Counted from the first letter of the stretch, positions 1-8,005 are shown. The stretch: 64,000 nt of DNA from an uncultured Geobacteraceae bacterium (GCA_903901875.1 CAIUSO010000045.1:40930-104929); one strand, 5' to 3'. Numbers and translations are program-made. Notes: a model not told the origin generated them from the sequence alone.

Positions 1-1
1 G

Positions 2-457
2 AAACAGCTTAACTGGGTGTTGGGATCGGTCAATACCGTGATTCTGCTCACCAGCAGTCTGGCCGCTGCCATGGCGGTTACAGCCATACAACGGGGAGAG
101 GCACGGCGGACCGTGGCATTGCTGGGGGGAACAATCCTCTGCGCCGCCGGGTTCATGGCCATCAAATACGTTGAGTGGAGCAGCAAATTCGGACACGGCA
201 TCTACCCCGGTTCTGAACATCTGAAAGCCGGTCCGCCGGGGGAATCGGTATTCTTCAGTCTGTACTTCCTTTCTACCGGCATCCATGGGCTCCATGTGGT
301 GATCGGTGCTATTCTCCTGGGATGGATCGCATTCAAGGTCAGGGGGGGGGAGCTGCATGCAGGGAATAATATACTGCTTGAAAACGGTGCCCTCTACTGG
401 CATCTGGTCGATCTGATCTGGATATTTATTTTCCCGCTGTATTACCTGATTCTGTAA
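2..457 (+). CDS. Cytochrome c oxidase subunit III (5' end outside window)
   Basis: C-terminal part of haem-copper oxidase subunit III, an all-helical inner-membrane subunit of an aa3-type terminal oxidase. The frame is open to the window edge, so the true start lies outside; about 150 residues are visible against a usual 190-210. The segment SVNTVILLTSS and the ending YWHLVDLIWIFIFPLYYL are typical of the family, with a conserved glutamate and several membrane helices between them. It is followed after 3 bp by subunit IV, then subunit II and haem O synthase, so it is part of one oxidase operon. Subunit I is presumably just upstream. The GTG at 17 is internal and not the start. Confidence 0.9.
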   Translation, partial: KQLNWVLGSVNTVILLTSSLAAAMAVTAIQRGEARRTVALLGGTILCAAGFMAIKYVEWSSKFGHGIYPGSEHLKAGPPGESVFFSLYFLSTGIHGLHVVIGAILLGWIAFKVRGGELHAGNNILLENGALYWHLVDLIWIFIFPLYYLIL

Positions 458-460
458 CCG

Positions 461-760
461 ATGGAGAACGACACCATGGATCAACATCAACCCCATATAG
501 TCAGTTATACCAGACTGATCGGCATCTGGCTGGCGTTACTGGTCCTGACCGCCCTGACCGTGGCCATAACCCGTGTGGAACTTGGCGGCTACAAGGTGGT
601 CGGTGCCCTGGCCGTGGCCTGTGCAAAAGCGGGTCTGGTCATTGCCGTTTTCATGCATATGAAATACGAAGGAGTGCTCCTGCGCTGGTTATTGTTTCTC
701 GCCTTCGTCACCCTTGCTGTTTTCATCGGCTTTACCTTCTTCGACGTGCTGTACCGTTAA
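461..760 (+). CDS. Cytochrome c oxidase subunit IV (small membrane subunit)
   Basis: A 99-residue protein with three predicted membrane helices, matching the short bacterial cytochrome c oxidase subunit IV family (CtaF/CoxD type). The motif KAGLVIAVFMHMKYE in the second helix is characteristic. This subunit stabilises the oxidase and has no redox cofactor. It starts 3 bp after subunit III and ends 9 bp before subunit II. ATG 461 is used here; an in-frame ATG at 476 is an alternative. Confidence 0.85.
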   Translation: MENDTMDQHQPHIVSYTRLIGIWLALLVLTALTVAITRVELGGYKVVGALAVACAKAGLVIAVFMHMKYEGVLLRWLLFLAFVTLAVFIGFTFFDVLYR

Positions 761-769
761 GGGGATACT

Positions 770-1687
770 GTGAACCAATTGCCACTCATATCAACGTCTG
801 ATGCCATTAATCCCCTTTTCCTGTTTATCTACGGAGCCTGTCTGGTACTGCTGCTGGGCATAACCATCACCATGATTTATTTCGTGGTGCGCTATCACCG
901 GAGCCGAGCCCCGGAGCCGACCTCCCAGGTAGACGGCAACCTCATGCTGGAGATAATCTGGATCGTACTTCCCAGTATTCTGGTGCTGGCCATGTTCTGG
1001 TACGGCTGGAAGGAGTACCTGGTCCTGCGGACCGTGCCTCCCAATGCCCTTTCCGTGACCGCGACGGCACAGATGTGGTCATGGAATTTCAGCTACAGCG
1101 ACGGGAAAACGAGCAACAAGCTCTATGTACCGGTCGGAAGGGCGGTGCGGGTGGAACTGGTTTCCAAGGATGTCATCCATGGCTTCTTCCTGCCGGCATT
1201 CCGGGTCAAGCGAGACATCGTACCGGGAATGAGCAACTACGTCTGGTTTGTGGCCAATAAACCGGGAAGTTACGATGTCTTCTGTTCCCAATACTGCGGT
1301 ACCCAGCATTCGGCCATGATCACAACGGTAGAAGCGTTGCCGGAAGATCAGTTTGCCACCTGGTTGGCCAGGAAGGAAGCTCCCGGTGCCGCCGGTAAAA
1401 TAGATGGCAAGGCCCTGGCCGAAGAAAAAGGGTGCCTCGGGTGCCATTCCCTCGACGGTACTCCGGGTGTTGGCCCCAGTTTTAAGGGGATCATGGGGCG
1501 GAGTGAAGTGGTCGTCACCAAAGGTACCGAACGTACCATGACCGTCGATGAAGCCTACCTGCGCCGCTCAATTACGGAGCCGGGGGCAGATGTGGTTAAA
1601 GGATTCCAGCCCATCATGCCTGAGTTTGGCGATCTCAAAAAAGAGGAACTTGATGCGCTGGTGGAATTCGTCACATCGGTAAAATAG
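770..1687 (+). CDS. Cytochrome c oxidase subunit II with fused cytochrome c domain (caa3 type)
   Basis: Subunit II of the terminal oxidase, which takes electrons from periplasmic cytochrome c through CuA. Two N-terminal membrane helices are followed by a cupredoxin domain. The CuA ligands are visible: His137 and the motif CSQYCGTQHSAM starting at Cys172. A C-terminal cytochrome c domain carries CLGCH at 222-226 and a later methionine (IMPEFG), so this is a caa3-type enzyme that carries its own electron-donating haem. GTG start at 770; the next gene starts 2 bp after the stop. The order III-IV-II-ctaB is typical of delta-proteobacterial operons, but the placing of subunit II after III and IV is less common than I-II-III. 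Confidence 0.93.
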   Translation: MNQLPLISTSDAINPLFLFIYGACLVLLLGITITMIYFVVRYHRSRAPEPTSQVDGNLMLEIIWIVLPSILVLAMFWYGWKEYLVLRTVPPNALSVTATAQMWSWNFSYSDGKTSNKLYVPVGRAVRVELVSKDVIHGFFLPAFRVKRDIVPGMSNYVWFVANKPGSYDVFCSQYCGTQHSAMITTVEALPEDQFATWLARKEAPGAAGKIDGKALAEEKGCLGCHSLDGTPGVGPSFKGIMGRSEVVVTKGTERTMTVDEAYLRRSITEPGADVVKGFQPIMPEFGDLKKEELDALVEFVTSVK

Positions 1688-1689
1688 GT

Positions 1690-2532
1690 GTGTTCTCCCG
1701 TTTAAGCAGACTTTTTCGTCCCCGCCTGGCTCTGCTGAACGGGGTAACGGCCCTGGGGGGATACTGTATGCACCCCTCGTCGCCGCTTCAGCTGATGACA
1801 TTCCTTGTCCTGTTATGCGGGGTCACGCTGGTTGCCATGGGGGCCTCTGGCTTCAATCAACTCATGGAACGGGACATTGATGCCCTGATGATTCGCACCA
1901 TGCAGCGCCCCCTTCCCCGGGGGGAAATGTCGCTCCAGGCCGTGGCCTTTCTGGCTCTCTGCGCCACCGGTGCCGGACTTGCTCTGCTTTCTGTCCCTTG
2001 CCAGATCCTCCCCCCGTTTTTCGCGCTGCTATCCCTGCTCTGGTACCTGATAATCTACACGCCACTCAAGCGCAAGACCAACCTTGCCCTGTTGCTGGGC
2101 GCGCTCTGTGGAGTCTTTGCGCCTTTAATCGGCTGGACCATGGCCGGAGGTGCCATGGCAGATCACCGGATTGTGATCTTTTCCGGCCTGCTCTTCATCT
2201 GGCAGATCCCCCACTTCTGGCTTTTGCAGGAACGGCACCAGAAAGATTATCGCCGGGCCGGTATTCGGCTGGTGGAGTTTCACACGGCGGCTATCAGCCG
2301 GTCGTCCCTGTTCCGTATCTGGCTGGCGGCATTGGGAGCTGCAACCCTGATGCTCCCGGTCCTGGGGTGCATCGTAAATAGCCCTCTCTCCTGGTTTATG
2401 CTGGTGCTATTGATGCTCTCTACCGTGGCATGTCTTCGTTCGGAGCGGTTACTGTTCCCCGCGTTCAGCCTCTTTCCGCTGTCCCTGACCGCCATAGTGG
2501 TTCTGTTCAGGATAGTCCAGGGGTACGTGTGA
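1690..2532 (+). CDS. ctaB: Protoheme IX farnesyltransferase (haem O synthase)
   Basis: UbiA-family prenyltransferase that converts haem B to haem O for the oxidase encoded just upstream. The first aspartate-rich motif is clear (NQLMERDIDALMIRTMQRPL, with N-x3-D-x3-D spacing) and the second catalytic loop reads KDYRRAGIRLVEF. The 280-residue length and roughly eight hydrophobic segments fit the family. GTG start 2 bp after coxII implies translational coupling. The conserved position beside oxidase genes supports the assignment. It is the last gene of the operon. Confidence 0.92.
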   Translation: MFSRLSRLFRPRLALLNGVTALGGYCMHPSSPLQLMTFLVLLCGVTLVAMGASGFNQLMERDIDALMIRTMQRPLPRGEMSLQAVAFLALCATGAGLALLSVPCQILPPFFALLSLLWYLIIYTPLKRKTNLALLLGALCGVFAPLIGWTMAGGAMADHRIVIFSGLLFIWQIPHFWLLQERHQKDYRRAGIRLVEFHTAAISRSSLFRIWLAALGAATLMLPVLGCIVNSPLSWFMLVLLMLSTVACLRSERLLFPAFSLFPLSLTAIVVLFRIVQGYV

Positions 2533-2945
2533 TACAGCCCCGTTTAACCGCGTTCTCCGCCTCCAATTAATCCCCCAGTCGCTCATAGTACCCCTTACAC
2601 TATTTTAAGTCGTCAATCACTGGCAGCTAATGAGCGCATACTATAGTACTTATAGCTATTTCATTAATATAAAATATGTACACTTATGTGGTTGGTTCTG
2701 ATAGTAAGTTATCGATAAGATGCAATCATTACTCGGTTATTTTATTCTTAATGTGAATATTTCAAAAAAAGTAATAACGATTACAGGGGGCCGTATGAAG
2801 AAAACTGCGTTAATGCTCGGAAGTGTAATTGTGATGGGGAGTCTCGCCGGATGTGTACAAAAAACGGCACAGTGTATTCAGGTTCTCGGTAGTGGTCGTT
2901 GGACAATGCGTTGATTAATCGTACAAATATTTGCGGGGGCGTGGT
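2533..2945. other. AT-rich intergenic stretch after the oxidase operon
   Basis: About 410 bp that is clearly richer in A and T than the flanking operon. The only coding signal I can support is a 39-codon lipoprotein-like frame at 2795-2914. No convincing terminator for the oxidase operon or promoter for the next gene was found. The composition change marks the start of the accessory patch. Confidence 0.5.
2795..2914 (+). CDS. Short lipoprotein-like frame, possibly a truncated gene
   Basis: ATG 2795 follows a good ribosome site (GGGGG at 2786-2790). The 39-residue product begins with a textbook lipoprotein signal ending in SLAGC (lipobox Leu-Ala-Gly-Cys at about residue 20) and stops 19 residues later. 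In another frame a plausible continuation (DNALINRTN and onward) runs to about 2995, so a frameshifted longer lipoprotein is possible. Function unknown. A signal peptide with almost no mature protein suggests a remnant, but a genuine very small lipoprotein cannot be excluded. Confidence 0.35.
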   Translation: MKKTALMLGSVIVMGSLAGCVQKTAQCIQVLGSGRWTMR

Positions 2946-4046
2946 GTGTTATCAAATATATCCTGGTCTGCTTTTGGTGATTTTTTAGGCTTATTAGTGC
3001 TCATAATTGTATCAGGTGGTTTTGGTGGTTATGTTGCTGCTGTGTTTGAGAACCTGATTGCTTCGCAAAAGGATAAAGGAAATGATGGGGTTGTCATTAC
3101 AACGAAATCTGAACACGTGCATGCGTGTAATAAGTGCAATAGTTGGTATTTTGTATGCAGAGTACTGATTGGCATTGCAGGTGCGTTTGGTGTAGTGCTA
3201 ATTGGGGGGTGGCTAACCAAGGTAAAGCTTGATCTGACAGTTGATAATGCAATAAGCTTGGTTGGGCTTTGCGTTATTGCTGGAAGTATTAGCTATGAGC
3301 TACTTCCCGTAATTGGCAATAAACTCCGAAAACAGATGGAAGCTCTCGAAAACACACAAACAGGTCAAGCAGTCCAAATCGAAAATTTAAAAAAACAAGG
3401 GATTGAAATAGAGACCGAGTGGATGAAAAAAATGCGTGAAATAGATGAACAAAGGAAAAAATATACCGATGCAATCACTCTTTCTGAAATAATCCTGGAG
3501 AACTCTGAACATCAGCAGTCACTATCGGATGCATATTCAGCAATATCAAAGATGGAGATGTTTCGTGAAAGTTCAAAGTACCAACGAGTATATAATATCT
3601 ATCTGGGTCGGTTGTACAGGAGAGTTGGCAATTGGGATAGTGCAATAAAGGTGTTAAGAGAGTACATTGAGAACCTTGATAACAACTCATTGTCGGCGAC
3701 CAACGGTTCGGCGACCAACGGTGAGGAAACAAAGGGCATAGATAAGGCAGCTGCGCTTTATAATATTTCCTGCTATCATATCCTGAAAGCTGCCATTGAC
3801 ATACATTCAGAAGAGGAGGTTAATCGGTTGTTCGAAGAAGCACTTAATGAGTTTAAATTTTCTCTGAAACTTGATCCGTCAAGTTGGGAATGCGCTGAGA
3901 GAGAAGATGAACGTGATTTTGATGCAGTGAAACATCACCCAAAATGGTCGAAAGTATATAACTCTCTGATTCAAGACACTAAGGAAATATGCAAAAAACA
4001 GTTGACAATAAAGCTGGACACACCATATAGTCCGATACTGATCTAG
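2946..4046 (+). CDS. Unrecognised membrane protein with coiled coil and TPR-like C-terminal half
   Basis: Not recognised. The GTG at 2946 is preferred because GGGGG lies 6 bp upstream; a TTG at 2931 extends the frame. The product (about 366 residues) has a hydrophobic N-terminal segment (FGDFLGLLVLIIVSGGFGG), a CNKC pair, two further membrane segments around residues 75-130, then a long charged coiled coil, and a helical region resembling tetratricopeptide repeats (YLGRLYRRVGNWDSAIKVL). Codon use is AT-rich and unlike the flanking genes, which suggests recent acquisition. A hairpin about 100 bp downstream may end the transcript. Confidence 0.55.
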   Translation: MLSNISWSAFGDFLGLLVLIIVSGGFGGYVAAVFENLIASQKDKGNDGVVITTKSEHVHACNKCNSWYFVCRVLIGIAGAFGVVLIGGWLTKVKLDLTVDNAISLVGLCVIAGSISYELLPVIGNKLRKQMEALENTQTGQAVQIENLKKQGIEIETEWMKKMREIDEQRKKYTDAITLSEIILENSEHQQSLSDAYSAISKMEMFRESSKYQRVYNIYLGRLYRRVGNWDSAIKVLREYIENLDNNSLSATNGSATNGEETKGIDKAAALYNISCYHILKAAIDIHSEEEVNRLFEEALNEFKFSLKLDPSSWECAEREDERDFDAVKHHPKWSKVYNSLIQDTKEICKKQLTIKLDTPYSPILI

Positions 4047-4142
4047 CGGTTGCATTTGCTGAAAAGCATAACTCCACTAACAAAAGCACTGGAGACGTTC
4101 ATGGAAAAAAAAGGTTGAGTATAAAATTATAGAAATAAAATA

Positions 4143-4168
4143 GGGGGACTCACTGTTTTGAGTCCCCC
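4143..4168. terminator. Hairpin, probable terminator
   Basis: Perfect 10-bp stem (GGGGGACTCA with TGAGTCCCCC) and a 6-nt loop, followed by a modest T-containing stretch. It lies about 100 bp after the gene ending at 4046. An A/T-rich flank on the other side means it could also act on the reverse strand. Confidence 0.55.
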
Positions 4169-4246
4169 ATTACACTTTAAGCTATTTTTGTGCTAATCGT
4201 ATATTCCGGCCGCCTGACATGTTTTATGATTTGAATTCTCATTTAT

Positions 4247-4378
4247 TCACGCATCTTTCTCGTCGATCTTGACAGCGTAAATTATAAGTTGATCGTCGAC
4301 CCTTTCGCAGATTACCCGCAAATTCCTGACACGAAACCTCTCATATGTCAAACCAGTTTGAGCAATTCTGTGATCTGC
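4247..4378 (-). pseudogene. Remnant of a RelE/ParE-type toxin gene (C-terminal end)
   Basis: Reading the reverse strand gives a short frame ending at 4247 whose last 32 residues follow the terminal beta-strand pattern of RelE/ParE toxins: RFRVRNLRVICERV, then DQLIIYAVKI. There is no start codon or N-terminal half in frame, and a stop interrupts it at 4379. This is a decayed toxin gene lying immediately upstream of an intact ParD/ParE pair. Confidence 0.5.
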
Positions 4379-4488
4379 TCAAAAACTGCATCTACGTTCC
4401 GCTGCGTCGGATGTAAAACCTGCGAAAAAAGACAGAATGGCAACCATTTCACTTTTCTTTAACTTTTCGAAGCTCATGTCATAATATA

Positions 4489-4517
4489 TTGAAATCCGAT
4501 TTACGGCATAGTATATT
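4489..4517 (+). promoter_or_regulatory. Sigma-70-type promoter for the parDE pair
   Basis: TTGAAA (4489-4494), 17 bp, TATATT (4512-4517). The transcript would start near 4524, 20 bp before the antitoxin ATG. GTATATTAC and GTATTAC at 4511-4529 form a direct repeat overlapping the -10 box, a plausible operator for ParD autorepression. Confidence 0.6.
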
Positions 4518-4543
4518 ACTTTGTATTACTCTTGGAGGATTAT

Positions 4544-4792
4544 ATGAGACGAAATGCAAGTGTAACGCTCGGAACTCATTACGATGATTTTATTGATTCA
4601 CAAATTAAAAGCGGTGGATTCTGTTCTCGTAGCGAGGTTGTGAGAGCCGGACTTGGCTTGCTGGAAATTCGTCAGTCTAAAATCACGGCGTTAAAACTCG
4701 CTATAGACGCCGGGCTTAATAGTGAATCTGTCGAATGCTCGTATGAAGACTTTATGTTTCAACTAGAAAGCGAAGATGGCTTAATTGCATGA
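4544..4792 (+). CDS. Antitoxin of the ParD/CopG ribbon-helix-helix family
   Basis: An 82-residue antitoxin that binds and neutralises the toxin encoded next and probably represses the shared promoter. The N-terminal RNASVTLGTHYDDFIDSQI and the SRSEVVRAGLGLLE helix are typical of ParD ribbon-helix-helix DNA-binding domains; the rest would wrap around the toxin. ATG 4544 is chosen because GGAGG lies at 4534-4538. The stop overlaps the toxin start by 4 bp (ATGA), the usual coupling in such modules. Confidence 0.85.
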   Translation: MRRNASVTLGTHYDDFIDSQIKSGGFCSRSEVVRAGLGLLEIRQSKITALKLAIDAGLNSESVECSYEDFMFQLESEDGLIA

Positions 4793-5091
4793 AATATGTG
4801 ATCAAAGGTGCCGCGTTAGCCGATTTAAAGGACATCGCAAGATATACGAGAACGAGTTGGGGAAGAGACCAAGAATACATTTATATTAAAAGCATCTTTG
4901 ATTACTTTGATAAAATTGCTTCTCGCGAGACTTTTAACGTTGATTATTCACACATAAAGGAAGGGTGCTTTAAATGCAAGATCAATCACCATGTCGTAAT
5001 ATTCCAGATACTTGCAGACGGTCGGCCTGAAATTATCCGTATTTTGCATGAAGAAATGGATATTCCACTACAACTGATAAAGTCGACATAG
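4789..5091 (+). CDS. Toxin of the ParE/RelE family
   Basis: A 100-residue toxin. The N-terminal helix region (ALADLKDIARYTRTSWG) and the end of the fold (HVVIFQIL, EIIRILHEEMDI) match ParE-type proteins; characterised ParE toxins poison DNA gyrase. It is translationally coupled to its antitoxin (4-bp overlap). A strong terminator 26 bp downstream closes the two-gene unit. Confidence 0.85.
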   Translation: MKYVIKGAALADLKDIARYTRTSWGRDQEYIYIKSIFDYFDKIASRETFNVDYSHIKEGCFKCKINHHVVIFQILADGRPEIIRILHEEMDIPLQLIKST

Positions 5092-5116
5092 TTACATCTC
5101 TACACAAGGATGGCAA

Positions 5117-5150
5117 AAGCCACCGGCATCTCCGCCGGTGGCTTCTCTCT
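5117..5150 (+). terminator. Rho-independent terminator of parDE
   Basis: 11-bp perfect stem (AAGCCACCGGC / GCCGGTGGCTT, 5117-5127 with 5134-5144) and a 6-nt loop, followed by TCTCTTT. Confidence 0.75.
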
Positions 5151-5191
5151 TTAAAACTCCACCAGGTAGTTGACCCGCCCTACCCTCTCTC

Positions 5192-5291
5192 TTACAGACC
5201 TTTCATATCCTTGCCAGGACTGAACTTCCCCCGATCGACTTGCAGCGATGTCGATTTCTGCCCCAGTTTTCGGATTGCGACCCTTGAAAAC
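5192..5291 (-). pseudogene. Frameshifted C-terminal fragment of an HU-family DNA-binding protein
   Basis: The reverse strand encodes GRNPKTGAEIDIAASRSG, then, after removing one base from a run of five identical bases near 5230, KFSPGKDMKGL and a stop. This is the C-terminal arm and end of an HU/IHF protein and resembles the intact HU encoded at 7017-7283 (RNPQTGVEIDIPASRSGKF). The N-terminal half is not recognisable upstream. The frameshift and truncation make it a pseudogene. Confidence 0.75.
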
Positions 5292-5454
5292 CTCGGGTTG
5301 AGTTGAGAACAGCTTTTGTCTGCCATTGCCAAAAAAACACGGAGGCTGTCGCTGATTTAAAAGTTTTCATGGGGATAGCAACATCTGAAATTTGTTGATT
5401 TAGTCTAACGAATACATTAGATTCACTCACATGATGTTAATAAAAGGAGGGGTT

Positions 5455-5760
5455 ATGCGTAAACTTTTAAGAATTGGTGCTCTGATCGGATTGTTGGCTG
5501 TTGCGTCGGGTTGTTCATTGAAAAGATCTCCTGTGTTGAATACCGTTGACTTGAGCAAAATAGACTTCAGTAACTCTGCATCAATGAAAGAAGGGTCGGC
5601 GTGTGCTACCTATATTCTTGGTGTCCTCGGGCCGATTGGGGATCCTTCCGTATTTCGCGCCATTCAAAACTCAAAAATCAAGAGTGTAAAAGCGGTTGAT
5701 TACCAGAGTGGGTGGTATCTGCTGTTTACGCAGGACTGCGTTGTCGTATACGGAGAGTAG
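5455..5760 (+). CDS. TRL-like family lipoprotein
   Basis: A roughly 100-residue exported lipoprotein: signal peptide MRKLLRIGALIGLLAVASGC with lipobox Cys20. The mature part, KEGSACATYILGVLGPIGD, SVFRAIQNSKIKSVKAVDY and final CVVVYGE, follows the pattern of the TRL (tRNA-associated locus) family, whose function is unknown. ATG 5455 is preferred over 5431 because AAGGAGG sits at 5444-5450 and because this start gives a clean signal peptide. It is a single-gene unit with its own terminator. Confidence 0.65.
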   Translation: MRKLLRIGALIGLLAVASGCSLKRSPVLNTVDLSKIDFSNSASMKEGSACATYILGVLGPIGDPSVFRAIQNSKIKSVKAVDYQSGWYLLFTQDCVVVYGE

Positions 5761-5790
5761 TCCGGCACTCCGATCTGTTTGTGGGTAAAG

Positions 5791-5818
5791 GGCGCTTGTT
5801 GATCGAAGCGCCTTTTTT
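5791..5818 (+). terminator. Rho-independent terminator
   Basis: 7-bp GC-rich stem (GGCGCTT / AAGCGCC) with an 8-nt loop, followed by six T residues. Confidence 0.8.
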
Positions 5819-5962
5819 AGTTCGTATCTCAATCTCTGCCTGACAAAAGTCCGCTTTCATTCATGACTGATACCCTTCGCCGTACAAAAATAATCCAGTT
5901 TCCCTTTAATGTGGTAAGCTGAATCCGCTTTACATTCTGCTTGAGTTGACAAGGAGCATGAC

Positions 5963-6856
5963 ATGAACATTTTTATCAGCGGCGGCAGCGGTTTTGTCGG
6001 TTCCCGTCTCTGTCGTCTCCTTACGGAGCGGGGACATACACTCAGGCTCCTGGTACACCGACGTCAGGGGGAAGGGGGTGGGGGGAACATTGAGTGCGTT
6101 ACGGGAGATGTGGCGGATCGGGAGAGTGTTGAGTCAGCCATGGTTGGCTGTGATGCGGTGATCAACCTGGTTGGCATCATCAGGGAATTCCCCGGCAGGG
6201 GGGTGACGTTTGACACGCTCCATCGCCGAGCCACGGAGAATCTGGTCGGTGCGGCCGTGACGTGCGGAATCGACCGCTATCTCCAGATGTCCGCTCTCGG
6301 TACCCGGCCCGATGCCGTGTCCCGGTACCATCGTACCAAATGGCAGGCCGAACAGGTGGTGCGGAACAGTACCCTTGGGTGGACCATATTTCGCCCCTCC
6401 CTGATCTTCGGGCCGGGGGACGGGTTTATCAATATGCTGGCGGCCCAACTCCGTGTGACACCGGCCATGCCGGTCATCGGGAGCGGAACCTATCGCCTGC
6501 AGCCAGTTCATGTGGATGACGTGGCCCGTTGTTTCGCCCTCTCTCTGGAAATGCCGGAAACGGTCCGGCAGACCTATGAACTGTGTGGAGCCGTGCGGCT
6601 CAGTTATGAGGAACTTCTCGATGTAATTTCTGCGGCCCTGGGACGCACCGCCACCCGTAAACCCCATATTCCCCTGGGATTGATGAAAATGGTGATTCCC
6701 TTCATGCAGAAAATACCGCAGTTTCCGATTACCATGGACCAGTTGCAGATGCTTCTGGAAGAGAGTATCGGCAGCAGTGACTGGCAGCAGCTGTTCGGCT
6801 TTACGGCCCGGGATCTGGTGAGTGGAATCAGGGAGTATGTGGGGAAAGCGGCGTAG
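5963..6856 (+). CDS. NAD(P)-dependent epimerase, complex I NDUFA9-like family
   Basis: Atypical short-chain dehydrogenase of 297 residues. The N-terminal dinucleotide-binding motif GGSGFVGSRL and the YHRTKWQAE segment (Tyr-x3-Lys) are visible, as is RPSLIFGPGD, which is common in the NDUFA9-like and NmrA-type group. The substrate is not deducible; bacterial relatives are often annotated as complex I accessory-like or nucleoside-diphosphate-sugar epimerases. ATG 5963 follows AAGGAG. It is monocistronic. Confidence 0.8.
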   Translation: MNIFISGGSGFVGSRLCRLLTERGHTLRLLVHRRQGEGGGGNIECVTGDVADRESVESAMVGCDAVINLVGIIREFPGRGVTFDTLHRRATENLVGAAVTCGIDRYLQMSALGTRPDAVSRYHRTKWQAEQVVRNSTLGWTIFRPSLIFGPGDGFINMLAAQLRVTPAMPVIGSGTYRLQPVHVDDVARCFALSLEMPETVRQTYELCGAVRLSYEELLDVISAALGRTATRKPHIPLGLMKMVIPFMQKIPQFPITMDQLQMLLEESIGSSDWQQLFGFTARDLVSGIREYVGKAA

Positions 6857-7016
6857 GTCAGGATCGCTATTTTGCCTATACCGTCACAATAGCCTCAAGC
6901 TTTTGCGCTGGAATCCGAAATGGTTACTATGCTCTTATTCTGGATTCAACGGGGGAATTATACTCTGAGAACAGGTTCATCACCGGGCAGAATGTCCACT
7001 TAAAGGAGAGTAAACT

Positions 7017-7283
7017 ATGGTTAAAGCGGTTCTTGTGCGCAATGTTGCGGAGAAGTTGGCAGTTACCCAGAAGCAGGCTGAGGCAGCAATTGATGCGGTG
7101 TTTTCTGAAATCGGGGAGGCGATCAAGGTTGGTGACAAAATCACCATTCCCGGTTTTGGAACATTCTCCGTTGCCGAGCGGGCAGCACGCAAGGGGCGGA
7201 ATCCCCAGACCGGAGTAGAGATAGATATTCCTGCAAGTCGGTCAGGAAAATTTACCCCCGGCAAGTCCCTGAAGGGGCTTTAA
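7017..7283 (+). CDS. HU-family nucleoid DNA-binding protein
   Basis: An 88-residue histone-like protein that bends and compacts DNA as a dimer. The PGFGTFSV turn and the arm sequence RKGRNPQTG with the IPAS segment are diagnostic. The end KFTPGKSLKGL matches HU rather than IHF. AAAGGAG precedes the ATG and a strong terminator follows. A decayed relative lies at 5192-5291. Confidence 0.93.
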   Translation: MVKAVLVRNVAEKLAVTQKQAEAAIDAVFSEIGEAIKVGDKITIPGFGTFSVAERAARKGRNPQTGVEIDIPASRSGKFTPGKSLKGL

Positions 7284-7306
7284 CTCGGTCGAATTTTACG
7301 ATGTAG

Positions 7307-7343
7307 ACGCAAAAAGGCTCCCCCGCAGGGAGTCTTTTTGCGT
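7307..7343 (+). terminator. Rho-independent terminator of the HU gene
   Basis: 16-bp nearly perfect stem (one G-U pair) with a 5-nt loop; the descending arm contains CTTTTTGCGT. Near-symmetry of the A and T runs could let it work on both strands. Confidence 0.75.
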
Positions 7344-7373
7344 TGGTGCCATGAACGTGCCGGTCACGAAAAC

Positions 7374-7402
7374 TTGACAGATGCTTATTAATCGGGTATA
7401 AG
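7374..7402 (+). promoter_or_regulatory. Sigma-70 promoter placed for a leaderless transcript
   Basis: Consensus -35 TTGACA (7374-7379), 17 bp, TATAAG (7397-7402). The expected start point is at or next to the ATG at 7409, and no Shine-Dalgarno sequence lies between. Confidence 0.7.
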
Positions 7403-7408
7403 ATCACC

Positions 7409-7900
7409 ATGGACAGCCCATTATTCAATAAGATAGCAGCAGGAGTTGCGCTGATAGGGGGGCTGATGGCACCGTCACTGCTCTATGCCGGCGACCCTAC
7501 TCCCCGTGACCTTACCCTGATACGGGAACTTTCCGACCCTGCTCAATCCACACTGGAAGAGCTGGTTCTGAGGAGCAGTTCCCTGGAGATGGTGGAGGGA
7601 TTTGCCTCCTATTATGCCGGCCGGTTTGAAGGAAAACGTACCACCTCCGGTCACCGATATAATCCGGAAAAAATGACTGCCGCCCATGAAAGCCTCCCCA
7701 TCGGCACGGTAGTGCGGGTGGTTAACGCGATCAGCAAGCAGGAAGTACACGTTACCATCACCGACCGGTGCGCCTCAAAATCATTTCATTTCATCGACCT
7801 TTCCCGTGCCGCAGCCAAAAAAATCGGGCTGTGGGGTAAAGGGAGAATCAAAGTTGTTATTATTCCTCTCCTCGAAGAACGCCTCAAAGAGCCGGTCTGA
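7409..7900 (+). CDS. RlpA-like double-psi beta-barrel protein
   Basis: A secreted protein of 163 residues with an N-terminal signal peptide (cleavage probably after SLLYA). The core EGFASYYAGRFEGKRTTSG, then TAAHESLPIGTVVRVVN and VTITDRC, is the double-psi beta-barrel of the RlpA family, septal or cell-wall lytic transglycosylases that act on denuded glycan strands. The SPOR domain of E. coli RlpA is absent, as in many short homologues. The promoter is so close to the ATG that the mRNA may be leaderless. Confidence 0.85.
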   Translation: MDSPLFNKIAAGVALIGGLMAPSLLYAGDPTPRDLTLIRELSDPAQSTLEELVLRSSSLEMVEGFASYYAGRFEGKRTTSGHRYNPEKMTAAHESLPIGTVVRVVNAISKQEVHVTITDRCASKSFHFIDLSRAAAKKIGLWGKGRIKVVIIPLLEERLKEPV

Positions 7901-7962
7901 TTTCCGGCAGTCCCCGAGCTGTTCCCCCTTCCCCTGTTTTTTCTCGACGGTAATCCCTCCAA

Positions 7963-7978
7963 TGGCACGGCTCATGCT
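7963..7978 (+). promoter_or_regulatory. Sigma-54 (RpoN)-type promoter
   Basis: TGGCACG-N4-ATGCT, with GG and GC separated by 10 bp, a close match to the -24/-12 consensus. It lies 28 bp before the ATG of the ANTAR response regulator. Confidence 0.6.
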
Positions 7979-8005
7979 AGACATCAGGTACGGAGGTAAT
8001 CAACC

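Noticed and set aside
4380..4480. Short reverse-strand frame starting MSFEKLKKSEMV
   Set aside because: Only about 31 codons with no family pattern; may be part of the decayed toxin-antitoxin debris but cannot be supported.
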